DNA of 64,000 bases, taken from positions 248,001 to 312,000 of the forward strand of contig CAVSKI010000007.1 of assembly GCA_963728495.1 (NCBI GenBank). The letters run 5' to 3'. This document shows positions 7,932 through 15,381 of the stretch, one piece after another; the first letter of the stretch is position 1, and the number at the start of each line of letters is the position of its first letter. The position numbers and the translations under genes were made by a program. Source of the DNA: JACVRW01 sp963728495. Lineage in GTDB: Bacteria > Actinomycetota > Thermoleophilia > Solirubrobacterales > Thermoleophilaceae. A model generated the notes under the pieces. It ran no database searches. It saw nothing but the letters and a program-made list of their open reading frames with translations, and was not told where the DNA came from.

Positions 7932-8241
7932 TTGCGCTGCGCGAGCCGCCGTGCGCCGGGACCGGCGTTTTGCACTACAGCACCCAGGGCCGGGCTCTGC
8001 TGGAGCTGTCACTCCTGTCGCGGCGCTGTAACACCGACGGGTGCGCCGACCGCGCCGCCGCGCCTGCGTTCTGCCGAGTGTCGGATTGTGCATCTATGAG
8101 GTGCATAACTTGACACTCGATCAGTGGCCTAGCGACCGCGTTACAGCAACGTGACAAAGCCGACAACACGGCCGCGTCCACCCCTTGGTTGCCGCCGTTA
8201 AGAAACGCAGGCCGCCGGCAGCCGGCGACTCGCGCAGCGCC
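7932..8241. repeat. Structured repeat element, copy A
   Basis: The 351-bp gap between two convergent genes holds no plausible coding sequence. It is a large imperfect palindrome whose ends are inverted copies of TTGCGCTGCGCGAG (7932 onward, and its complement ending near 8241). Internal boxes shared with copy B at 49738-50039 are TGTCACTCCTGTCGCGGCGC and the next nine bases (about 8008-8033), CAGTGGC (about 8122), and a box of about 66 bp from CCGCGTTACAGCAACG to GCCGTTA (about 8136-8200). Between them, at 8076-8118, lies a 19-bp hairpin with G-T pairs and a five-base loop that is unrelated in sequence to the hairpin of copy B. Confidence 0.85.
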
Positions 8242-8282
8242 GGGCGGACCCGCGAACGGCGAGCCAAATCAAGCCTCAGGTC

Positions 8283-8645
8283 TTAGGCGCCGAACTCGAA
8301 GCGAACGCGGCGGTTGCGCGACGCGTTGCAGGTCATGCGGGCGAACTCGTCGCCCAGCTGTCGCACCCGGCAGGTGTAGCCACCGCGCCGGCAGACCGGA
8401 TTGCAGGGGCCCCACTCACCGTCGAAGAAGCGCCTGACCATCCGCCGTGCGGTGGGCCGGCAGCGGGTCCTCTGAGTGCGGATGTCGAAAACGCCTGCTC
8501 CGAAGATCTGCTTCTGGGTGAAGACCGGATTGTTGCCCTGATGCCCGCGCGGGAAGCCGTAGTTGCCGCAATCAGCGGCGGCCGCGGGGCCTGCGCTCAG
8601 TGCGAGAAGGACGAGGGCGGCGGAGACCGTGGCGAGAGGCTTCAT
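8283..8645 (-). CDS. Small secreted Cys-rich protein of unknown function
   Basis: I do not recognise this 120-residue protein. It starts MKPLATVSAALVLLALSAGP with signal cleavage expected after AAAA, leaving a mature domain of about 97 residues. That domain has six cysteines (ADCGNY, TRCRPT, GPCNPVCRR, YTCRVR, MTCNAS), enough for three disulfides, and it is Arg-rich with a positive charge. The Cys spacing gives no family I can name. It is convergent with the ABC permease across element A and divergent from hemB with a 60-bp gap. It is probably an extracellular or wall-associated domain. Confidence 0.75.
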   Translation of the reverse strand: MKPLATVSAALVLLALSAGPAAAADCGNYGFPRGHQGNNPVFTQKQIFGAGVFDIRTQRTRCRPTARRMVRRFFDGEWGPCNPVCRRGGYTCRVRQLGDEFARMTCNASRNRRVRFEFGA

Positions 8646-8705
8646 GTGCGGAATCGTACGACCAATCGCACGCGCAGGGAAGTGCCACGGGCTAACCTGA
8701 CCAGG

Positions 8706-9680
8706 GTGAGCTTCCCCGCAACCCGCCTGCGCCGCCTGCGCAAGACCGGCGTGCTGCGCGACATGGTGCGCGAGACGGAGCTGACTCCTTCGCACCTGGT
8801 GCACCCGCTGTTCGTTCAGCTCGGCCAGGACGAACGCACGCCCGTCGCCGCCATGCCCGGCGTCGAGCGCCTGTCCATCTCGCAGGCCGTGGCGGAGGCG
8901 GGCGAGATCCACGCTCTCGGCGTCCCCGCGGTTCTGCTCTTCGGAGTCCCCATCGACAAGGACGAGGAGGGCTCCGGCGCCTACGACGACGAGGGCGTAG
9001 TGCAGCTGGCCGTGCGCGCGATCAAGGAGGCCCACCCCGGGCTCGTGGTGATCACCGACGTGTGTCTGTGTGCCTACACCTCCCACGGTCACTGCGGGGT
9101 CGTGCTCGAGGACGGGACCGTGGACAACGACGTGTCGGTCGAGCTCCTGGCCAAGACCGCGATCTCCCACGCTCGCGCGGGGTCCGATGCCGTGGCGCCG
9201 AGCGACATGATGGATGGACGCGTCGGTGCCCTGCGGACCCAGCTCGACAGCGAGGACTTCAAGGACCTGCCGATCGTCGCCTACTCGGCCAAGTTCGCCT
9301 CCGCCTACTACGGGCCGTTTCGCGAGGCGGCCGGCTCGGCGCCCGCCTTCGGCGACCGGCGCAGCTACCAGATGGATCCGGCCAACGCCGAGGAGGCCGT
9401 GCGTGAGGCGCTGCTCGACGTGAGCGAGGGTGCCGACGTGGTGATGGTCAAGCCCGCGCTGCCCTACCTCGATGTGGTCCGCCGAGTGAAGGAGGCCACC
9501 CGCGTGCCGGTTGCCGCGTACAACGTGAGCGGCGAGTATGCGATGGTCAAGGCCGCCGCGGCCGCCGGTCACATCGATGAGCGGGCGGTCGTGCTCGAGA
9601 CGCTTACCGCCATTCGCCGGGCCGGAGCCGACATCGTGATCTCCTACCACTCAAAGGACGCGGCCCAGTGGCTGCAGTAG
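8706..9680 (+). CDS. hemB: Delta-aminolevulinic acid dehydratase (porphobilinogen synthase)
   Basis: HemB condenses two 5-aminolevulinates to porphobilinogen in the cytosol. The 324-residue length is typical. The metal-binding Cys triad is present in DVCLCAYTSHGHCG, so this is a zinc-type enzyme. The two Schiff-base lysines lie in VAYSAKFASAYYGPFR and VMVKPALPYLDV. GTG at 8706 gives MSFPATRLRRLRKTGVLRDM, the normal N-terminus. Its last 13 bases overlap the next gene, an AhbAB-like siroheme decarboxylase, and hemL follows, so this is a haem operon. Confidence 0.97.
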   Translation: MSFPATRLRRLRKTGVLRDMVRETELTPSHLVHPLFVQLGQDERTPVAAMPGVERLSISQAVAEAGEIHALGVPAVLLFGVPIDKDEEGSGAYDDEGVVQLAVRAIKEAHPGLVVITDVCLCAYTSHGHCGVVLEDGTVDNDVSVELLAKTAISHARAGSDAVAPSDMMDGRVGALRTQLDSEDFKDLPIVAYSAKFASAYYGPFREAAGSAPAFGDRRSYQMDPANAEEAVREALLDVSEGADVVMVKPALPYLDVVRRVKEATRVPVAAYNVSGEYAMVKAAAAAGHIDERAVVLETLTAIRRAGADIVISYHSKDAAQWLQ

Positions 9681-10735
9681 CCAAGACCCGCTCGCGCAAG
9701 GGCGGCTCCGCGGTCCCGCTCGACGAGACCGACAAGAAGCTGCTCAACCTCCTTCAGGGAAGCTTCCCCATGGCCGAGCGGCCCTTCGCCGAGGTGGCGC
9801 TCGCGGCGGACCTGGCGGAAGCCGAGGTCCTCACCCGCACACAGCGGCTGCTCGACGAGCGCATCATCCGCGAGATCACCCCGATCTTCGACACCCGCGT
9901 GCTCGGCTACAGCTCGATGCTGGTGGCCGCCAGGGTCGACCCGGAGCACCCCTGGCGCGCGGCCAAGATCATCAATTCGCATCCGGGGGTCTCCCACAAC
10001 TACCTGCGCGACCACGACTTCAACCTGTGGTTCACGGTTGCCACCGAGCCGGACTCCAAGCTCGGGCTTCAGGGCACGCTCGATGTTCTGCAGCGGCTGA
10101 CCGGGGCCGAGTCGGTGCGCCAGCTGCCGACGCTGAGGCTGTTCAAGATCCGCATGGACCTCGAGATGGAGAAGGGCACCGAGACTCTGGCCGCGGCCGC
10201 GGAGGCGGTCGATCACAAGGAGCCCGAGGCGATCGAGCTATCGGATCTCGACCTGGCCGTGATACGCGCCACGCAGGGGCCGATGGAGGCCACCGCCGAG
10301 CCCTTCGCCCGCGCGGCCGCCCAGCTCGACATGCCGGTGGCCGACCTGCTCGCGCACCTCGAGGACATGCGCGAACGCCGGGCCCTGCGGCGCGTGGCCG
10401 CCATCCTCTTCCACCGCCGGGCGGGTTTCTCGGCCAACGGCATGGGTGTCTGGAAGGTGCCGGAGGACCGCATTCTCGAGCTCGGCCCGAGGATGTCCTC
10501 CTACCGCGGCATCTCGCACTGCTACCAGCGCCCGACCTATCCCGATTGGCCCTACTCGGTCTTCACGATGGCCCACGGGCGCTCCAAGGAGGAATGCGAC
10601 GCGATCCTCGACTCGATCGCCGCCGACACCGGCATCCACGAGCGGCGCACGCTGTACTCGTCGACCGAGTTCAAGAAGGTCCGGCTTCGCTATTTCACCG
10701 ACGAGCACGCGAAGTGGGAAGCGCAACACGCGTAG
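9668..10735 (+). CDS. AhbA-AhbB-like fusion: siroheme decarboxylase / Lrp-AsnC family
   Basis: The 355-residue product contains two tandem Lrp/AsnC-like units. The first (about residues 17-165) has a winged-helix start, LDETDKKLLNLLQG, and the AhbA/NirL motif GVSHNYLRDHDFNLWFTVA. The second (about 190-345) has the AhbB motif GISHCYQRPTYPDWPYSVFT. AhbA and AhbB together remove the acetate side chains of siroheme to give Fe-coproporphyrin (didecarboxysiroheme as intermediate); related NirDLGH proteins act in haem d1 synthesis. Here both halves sit on one polypeptide between hemB and hemL. GTG at 9668 overlaps hemB. Many such proteins are annotated as transcription regulators; the HNYLRDH and RPTYPDWP motifs and the operon favour the enzyme. 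Confidence 0.8.
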   Translation: MAAVAKTRSRKGGSAVPLDETDKKLLNLLQGSFPMAERPFAEVALAADLAEAEVLTRTQRLLDERIIREITPIFDTRVLGYSSMLVAARVDPEHPWRAAKIINSHPGVSHNYLRDHDFNLWFTVATEPDSKLGLQGTLDVLQRLTGAESVRQLPTLRLFKIRMDLEMEKGTETLAAAAEAVDHKEPEAIELSDLDLAVIRATQGPMEATAEPFARAAAQLDMPVADLLAHLEDMRERRALRRVAAILFHRRAGFSANGMGVWKVPEDRILELGPRMSSYRGISHCYQRPTYPDWPYSVFTMAHGRSKEECDAILDSIAADTGIHERRTLYSSTEFKKVRLRYFTDEHAKWEAQHA

Positions 10736-11991
10736 AAGCACGGTCGGCCGAGGCGTACGCGCGGGCGGTTGACCTACTGCCGGGCGGGGTCAACTCTCCC
10801 GTCCGTGCGATGGGCTCGATCGGGCGCGATCCGATCTTCGCGGCGCGCGGCGAGGGCGCCGAGCTGATCGACGTCGACGGCAACCGCTACGTCGACTGGA
10901 TGATGTCCTGGGGCCCGCTGATCGCCGGCCACGCTCACCCCGAGGTGATCGAAGCGGTGAGCGCCGCCGCCGCCTCGGGCACGAGCTTCGGGGCGCCGAC
11001 GGAAGCCGAGGTCGAGCTGGCCGCGGAGGTGGTCGATCGCGTGCCAAGTGCGGAGATGGTGCGCATGACCTCCTCCGGCACGGAAGCCTCGATGAGCGCA
11101 CTGCGGCTGGCCCGTGCGGCTACGGGACGCGACCGGATCCTGAAGTTCGCCGGCGCCTACCACGGCCACGTCGACGGCCTGCTGGCCGAAGCGGGGTCCG
11201 GGCTCGCGACCGCGGGCATCCCCTCCTCGCCCGGGGTAACCGCGGCGCAGGCGGCGGACACGATCATCATTCCCTGGAACGACCCCGAGGCACTGCCGGT
11301 GGGAGAGTTCGCGGCCATCGTCTGCGAGCCCTATCCCGCCAACATGGGGCTCGTCCCACCCCGCGACGGCTTCCTGGCCAAGCTGCGCGAGCTGGCGGAC
11401 GAAACGGGATCACTGCTGGTGTTCGACGAGGTGATCTCCGGCTTTCGCGTGGCACGCGGCGGGGCGCAGGAGCGCGAGACGGTCCTCCCCGACCTGACGA
11501 TCCTGGGCAAGGTCATCGGCGGCGGCGTGCCGGCCGCGGCCTACGCGGGCCGCCGCGATCTGATGGAGCGCGTGGCGCCCGCGGGCGACGTGTACCAGGC
11601 CGGAACCCTGTCCGGAAACCCGCTGGCCACCGCCGCGGGACTGGCCACGCTGCGCCAGTTGGACCAGGCCGCCTACGAGCAACTCGATCGCCTCACGCGC
11701 ACCCTCGCAGAGGGCCTCGAGGCCACCGCGGCGGACACCGGGGTGGCGGTACAGGTGGCGTGGACGACCGGGCTGCTGACCGTCTTCTTCTCCACGGAGC
11801 CCGTCCACGACTACGAAGGGGCCAAGCGCTGCGACACCGAACGCTATGGCGCGTTCTGCCGCGCGATGCTCGAGCGCGGGGTCTACCTGCCGCCCTCGCA
11901 GTTCGAGGCCTGGTTTCCCTCGCTCGCCCACGGGGAGTCTCACGTGGAGCGCACGCTCGACGCGGCGCGCTCAGTTCTGGAGACTCTGTGA
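10714..11991 (+). CDS. hemL: Glutamate-1-semialdehyde 2,1-aminomutase
   Basis: HemL is a PLP enzyme that converts glutamate-1-semialdehyde to 5-aminolevulinate, after HemA. The product has 425 residues with YARAVDLLPGGVNSPVRAM at the N-terminus, MTSSGTEASMSALRLARAAT for cofactor phosphate binding, VFDEVISGFRVARGG, and the PLP lysine in TILGKVIGGG. GTG at 10714, inside the end of the preceding gene, is the only start that keeps the full N-terminus. The stop overlaps the next GTG start (GTGA). It completes the C5 route together with hemA at the other end of the window. Confidence 0.96.
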   Translation: MGSATRVEARSAEAYARAVDLLPGGVNSPVRAMGSIGRDPIFAARGEGAELIDVDGNRYVDWMMSWGPLIAGHAHPEVIEAVSAAAASGTSFGAPTEAEVELAAEVVDRVPSAEMVRMTSSGTEASMSALRLARAATGRDRILKFAGAYHGHVDGLLAEAGSGLATAGIPSSPGVTAAQAADTIIIPWNDPEALPVGEFAAIVCEPYPANMGLVPPRDGFLAKLRELADETGSLLVFDEVISGFRVARGGAQERETVLPDLTILGKVIGGGVPAAAYAGRRDLMERVAPAGDVYQAGTLSGNPLATAAGLATLRQLDQAAYEQLDRLTRTLAEGLEATAADTGVAVQVAWTTGLLTVFFSTEPVHDYEGAKRCDTERYGAFCRAMLERGVYLPPSQFEAWFPSLAHGESHVERTLDAARSVLETL

Positions 11992-12359
11992 GCCTGTACG
12001 CCGAAATCGCCGGGGCCGATTCGGCGCTGGCGCCCTATGCGCGGGGCGGCACGCCCGACCCTCGCTTTGGCGCGGAGCTGGGCGAGCGCCTCTTCGTGAT
12101 GGAGGCGGTCTACGAGGGCTACCTGCTGCACTACGGATCGCCGCGCCTGTTCGAGGGCATGGACGAGGATCTGCGGCTTCTGGCCGGCGACGCCCTCTAC
12201 GCGCTCGGCCTCGCTCGGCTCGCGCAGCGCGGCGACCTTCCCGCGGTGGCCGAGCTCGCGGAGCTCATCTCGAGCTCGGCGCAGGCCCATGCGGAGGGCC
12301 GCGGCGCCGACGCGGAGGCGCTCTGGGACGCTTCGGCGAGGGTTCTCGCGCCTGCTTAA
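11988..12359 (+). CDS. Small conserved helical protein downstream of hemL
   Basis: The 123-residue product is not one I can assign. It is acidic, Ala/Leu-rich and almost entirely helical, without signal peptide or membrane segment. Conspicuous segments are RLFVMEAVYEGYLLHYGSPR and LRLLAGDALYALGLARLAQR. The GTG start is embedded in the hemL stop (GTGA), so translation is coupled. Position at the end of a haem operon suggests a helper or regulatory role in tetrapyrrole synthesis, but this is inference only. The next gene starts about 100 bp later. Confidence 0.75.
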   Translation: MSLYAEIAGADSALAPYARGGTPDPRFGAELGERLFVMEAVYEGYLLHYGSPRLFEGMDEDLRLLAGDALYALGLARLAQRGDLPAVAELAELISSSAQAHAEGRGADAEALWDASARVLAPA

Positions 12360-12458
12360 GAACTCGGTAGCGATAGGCTGCGCCGCCCGTGGTGCGGTGG
12401 CGCCAATCGTGCCGCTCGCCACCATGTTGGCACTAGCCTTGGCTAGGCCTCAGAATCA

Positions 12459-13133
12459 TTGAAGACCGTGGCCGATCCCCCCAAGTTCGACAAGAAGTCT
12501 CGCTATACCGAAGGTCGCGGTATCGCTGGGGCGTACGAGGGCGAGACCGTCACCCGGCGGCGGCTGATGGAAGGGGCGGCGCAGCTCTACGGGGCCGTCG
12601 CGGTGGCCGCGATCGCCCTTCCCGCGCTGGGCTTCGCGCTCGGCCCGCAGCTCGAGGACAACACACCCGAGCGCTGGCAGGACGTGGGCTCGGAGGATGA
12701 CTTCAACATCGAGGCCTACGTGCCCCGCACCTTCAACATCCTGCCCGAGGTGGGCGACCCGGGTAAGAGCACGGTCTACGTGCGTCGTTTCGACCCCAAG
12801 CGCGACACCGTGGTCAAGGGCCAGGACCCCCAGCCCTACGTGGCCATCTCGACTCGCTGCACCCACGTTGGCTGCCCGGTGCGCTACATCCAGGCCTCGC
12901 AGAAGTTCGTCTGCCCGTGCCATGGCGGGGTCTACGGCTTCGAGGGCCAGGTCGAGGGCGGCCCGCCCGTGCGACCGCTCGACCGCTTCTACTCTCGGGT
13001 CGAGGGCGGCCGCGTGCAGATCGGCAACCGCTTCTCGGTCAACTCGGAATTCGAGCGCTTCTCGCCGCGCGACCCGTCGAACCACCTCGACGGGCTCTGG
13101 CAATACCTCTACCCATCGAGGCCGACCGTATGA
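12459..13133 (+). CDS. qcrA: Rieske iron-sulfur subunit of menaquinol:cytochrome c reductase
   Basis: The 224-residue protein carries the Rieske cluster motifs CTHVGCP and CPCHGGVYGFEG near residues 135-170, with a Cys and a His in each. An N-terminal TRRRLMEG followed by a hydrophobic helix (GAVAVAAIALPALGFAL) is a twin-arginine signal-anchor, and TatA/TatC genes lie 4.5 kb downstream. The start may be TTG at 12459 or GTG at 12468; neither has a clear Shine-Dalgarno sequence. The complex passes electrons from menaquinol to cytochrome c. The stop overlaps a well-placed ATG for the cytochrome b gene. Confidence 0.93.
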   Translation: MKTVADPPKFDKKSRYTEGRGIAGAYEGETVTRRRLMEGAAQLYGAVAVAAIALPALGFALGPQLEDNTPERWQDVGSEDDFNIEAYVPRTFNILPEVGDPGKSTVYVRRFDPKRDTVVKGQDPQPYVAISTRCTHVGCPVRYIQASQKFVCPCHGGVYGFEGQVEGGPPVRPLDRFYSRVEGGRVQIGNRFSVNSEFERFSPRDPSNHLDGLWQYLYPSRPTV

Positions 13134-13949
13134 AGCTCCCTCCCAGGCCTGCGGCCCGCTCCCAAGCGCCCCGGCCAAGACCGCAACGGCGGCAACGGCA
13201 ACGGGCGCAACGGCGAGCCGGCGACCAAGCCCACCGCCAAGGATCAGGCCGTCGAGGGCGCCGCAACGGCGATCGGCTGGCTCGACGAGCGCACGGGGGC
13301 CAGCCCGTTCCTGCGCGGGTTCCTCTACCGCAAGGTCCCCAAGGGCACCAACTGGTACTACACGCTGGGCTCGGCCACGATGTTCGCCTTCCTCTCCCAG
13401 GCCATCACCGGTGTGTTCCTGGCCATGTACTACGAGCCCGATCCGACCCGGGCGTACGCGTCGGCGTCCCGAATCACCAACGAGGTGTTCCTCGGCGAGT
13501 TCGTGCGCGGCATGCACAAGTGGGGCTCCACGGTGATGATCATCCTGATCTTCATGCACATGGCGCGGACCTTCTTCTTCGGCGCCTACAAGTACCCACG
13601 CGAGCTCAACTGGGTGATCGGGGTCGTGCTGCTCGTGTTAACGCTGGCCATGGGTCTCACCGGCTACCTGCTCCCCTTCGACCAGCGTTCCTTCTGGGCC
13701 ACCGTCGTGGCGGTCAACATCAACGCCTCCGGGCCGGTGGTCGGTCCCTACCTGGCGGACTTCCTGAGGGCCGGTGCGGAGTTCGGCCCCACGACGATCA
13801 GCCGCTTCTACGCGCTGCACATGCTGGCCATACCCGGCCTGATCATCGCCCTGATCGGGGCGCACCTGTACCTGGTCGCCAAGCTCGGCACCACGGCGCC
13901 GCCGTGGCTGAAGGCCGAGAAGAAGGAACTCTTCACGGAGGAGCTCTGA
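13130..13949 (+). CDS. qcrB: Cytochrome b (b6-like) subunit, apparent frameshift near the start
   Basis: The haem-binding part is clear: HKWGSTVMIILIFMHMARTF and YALHMLAIPGLIIALIGAHL carry the histidine pairs of a four-helix b6-type protein ending at 13949. The frame that encodes it has no ATG, GTG or TTG between the Rieske stop and an internal ATG at 13380, although clearly conserved sequence (WLDERTGASPFLRGFLYRKV) lies upstream. An ATG at 13130, with GAGG eight bases before it, begins MKLPPRPAARS one frame away. One extra base in the CCC run near 13161-13163 would join the two frames. CTG at 13149 is the only in-frame alternative start. The span given includes this unresolved frame change. 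Confidence 0.8.
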
Positions 13950-13956
13950 AGCCCAC

Positions 13957-14670
13957 GTGAACGCACGCGAACGCGAGGAGTACCTGCGCGAATACTCGAT
14001 CCTGAAGAACCAGGGCAAGCCGTTCTTCCCCTACGCCATCGCCAAGGACAGCCTGATGGCCGCGATCACCATCGGCGTGATCATCGTGATGGCGATCCTG
14101 TTCGGTGCCGAGCTGGGCCCCAAGGCCGACCCCACCACCACCACCTACACGCCGCGTCCCGAGTGGTACTTCTTCTTCCTGTTCGAGCTGCTGCGCGTGG
14201 TCAAGCCGCCGGAGCTGGTGTTCCTCGCGACCATCGGCATCCCGACGATCTGCCTGGTGCTGCTGATCATGCTGCCGTTCTTCGATCGCAATCCCGAGCG
14301 CAACCCGCTGCGCCGTCCGATCGCCACGACCGCGGGCATCGCCGTGATCTGCGCGATGGCCTACCTGAGCATCGAGGGGGCGCTCGCCGGAGCGCCGACT
14401 GAGATCGAGCTGGCCACCGCGCCGCAGTACGAGGAGGGCAAGGAGATCACGGCGACGTCGGGTTGCCTGGCCTGCCACAAGATCGGCGAGAACGGCAACA
14501 CCCTGGGGCCGGCGCTGACCGACATCGGCCAGCGGCTGGGTCCACAGGCCATCGAGCGCACCCTGCTCAACCCCACGTCTCCTATGCCTTCGTACCAGTC
14601 CTTCAGAGATGACAACCCGGAGCAGTTCGACAAGCTCGTGCAGTACGTGGCCTCGCTGAAGGGCGAGTAG
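13957..14670 (+). CDS. qcrC: Subunit IV-cytochrome c fusion of the bc complex
   Basis: The 237-residue protein joins a three-helix cytochrome b subunit-IV domain (about residues 20-140, with PRPEWYFFFLFELLRVVK) to a C-terminal class I cytochrome c domain (haem motif GCLACHKIG, later PMPSYQSF with the Met ligand). This is the Bacillus QcrC type of arrangement rather than the three-domain QcrB plus di-haem QcrC of typical mycolate actinobacteria. GTG at 13957 is 7 bp after qcrB. With the Rieske and b6 subunits it should form a complete menaquinol:cytochrome c reductase whose haem c faces outward. Confidence 0.92.
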   Translation: MNAREREEYLREYSILKNQGKPFFPYAIAKDSLMAAITIGVIIVMAILFGAELGPKADPTTTTYTPRPEWYFFFLFELLRVVKPPELVFLATIGIPTICLVLLIMLPFFDRNPERNPLRRPIATTAGIAVICAMAYLSIEGALAGAPTEIELATAPQYEEGKEITATSGCLACHKIGENGNTLGPALTDIGQRLGPQAIERTLLNPTSPMPSYQSFRDDNPEQFDKLVQYVASLKGE

Positions 14671-14682
14671 CCCTCCGAGGTC

Positions 14683-15381
14683 ATGGCCAGCGGCACCCCC
14701 GCGTCCGGCACCATGCCCGAGACACAGGTACGCGTGATGTTCGACCGCATCGCCGGTGTCTACGACCGCATGAACTCCGTGATGACCGCGGGCATGCACC
14801 ACCGCTGGCGCGAGCGGGCGGCGGACCTGGCTCGGGTTGGTCCTGGCGCGAGAGCGCTCGACGTGGCCACCGGCACCGGTGATCTAGCTGTGGAACTGGC
14901 CGGGCGGGGAGCCTCGGTCACCGGCCTCGACTTCTCCGAGGGCATGCTCGAGCTGGCGCGGCGCAAGGCCCCCCAGCTCGAATGGGTGCAGGGCAACGCG
15001 CTCGATCTGGCCTACGCGGACGCGGAGTTCGACGCCGTGACAGTCGGCTTCGGTGCCCGCAACTTCTCCGATCTCGACCAGGGCATCCGCGAAATGGCGC
15101 GCGTCGTGAAGCCGGGTGGGCGCGTGGTGATTCTCGAGATCACGACTCCCGAGCGGCCGCCGCTGTCGTGGTTCTTCTCGCTTTGGTTCGACCGAGCGGT
15201 GCCCGCCGTGGGCCGCCTGGCCGACTCCGAGGCCTACACCTACCTGCCCTCGAGCGTTCGTCGCTTTCCAAGAGCACCGGAGCTGGGGGCGCGGCTGGCG
15301 GCGGCGGGACTGGACGAGGTGCGCTGGATCCTGACCGCCGGCGGGATCATCGCCATTCACTGCGGGACCGTGCGCTCGTGA
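14683..15381 (+). CDS. menG: Demethylmenaquinone C-methyltransferase
   Basis: The 232-residue SAM-dependent methyltransferase has the UbiE/MenG pattern: VRVMFDRIAGVYDRMNSVMT at the N-terminus, SAM-binding ALDVATGTGDLAVELAGRG, VTVGFGARNFSDLDQGIREM and a C-terminal AGGIIAIHCG. In an organism with a bc complex of this type it most likely makes menaquinone from demethylmenaquinone. ATG at 14683 has GAGG close upstream. The stop overlaps the polyprenyl synthase GTG, so head-group methylation and side-chain synthesis are encoded together just after the enzyme complex that uses the quinol. Confidence 0.93.
   Translation: MASGTPASGTMPETQVRVMFDRIAGVYDRMNSVMTAGMHHRWRERAADLARVGPGARALDVATGTGDLAVELAGRGASVTGLDFSEGMLELARRKAPQLEWVQGNALDLAYADAEFDAVTVGFGARNFSDLDQGIREMARVVKPGGRVVILEITTPERPPLSWFFSLWFDRAVPAVGRLADSEAYTYLPSSVRRFPRAPELGARLAAAGLDEVRWILTAGGIIAIHCGTVRS

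Noticed and set aside
7932..8241. Integron attC site or group I/II intron
   Set aside because: There are no core GTTRRRY/RYYYAAC pairs in the right arrangement, no integrase, and no intron-encoded protein or domain V-like hairpin.
9668..10735. Simple Lrp/AsnC transcription regulator
   Set aside because: Two tandem units with AhbA/AhbB-specific motifs and the hem operon context favour the siroheme decarboxylase family, although a residual DNA-binding role cannot be excluded.
13131..13133. TGA between the Rieske and cytochrome b frames as a selenocysteine codon
   Set aside because: No SECIS-like hairpin follows, no selenoprotein family is known with this position, and a well-placed ATG overlaps the TGA.
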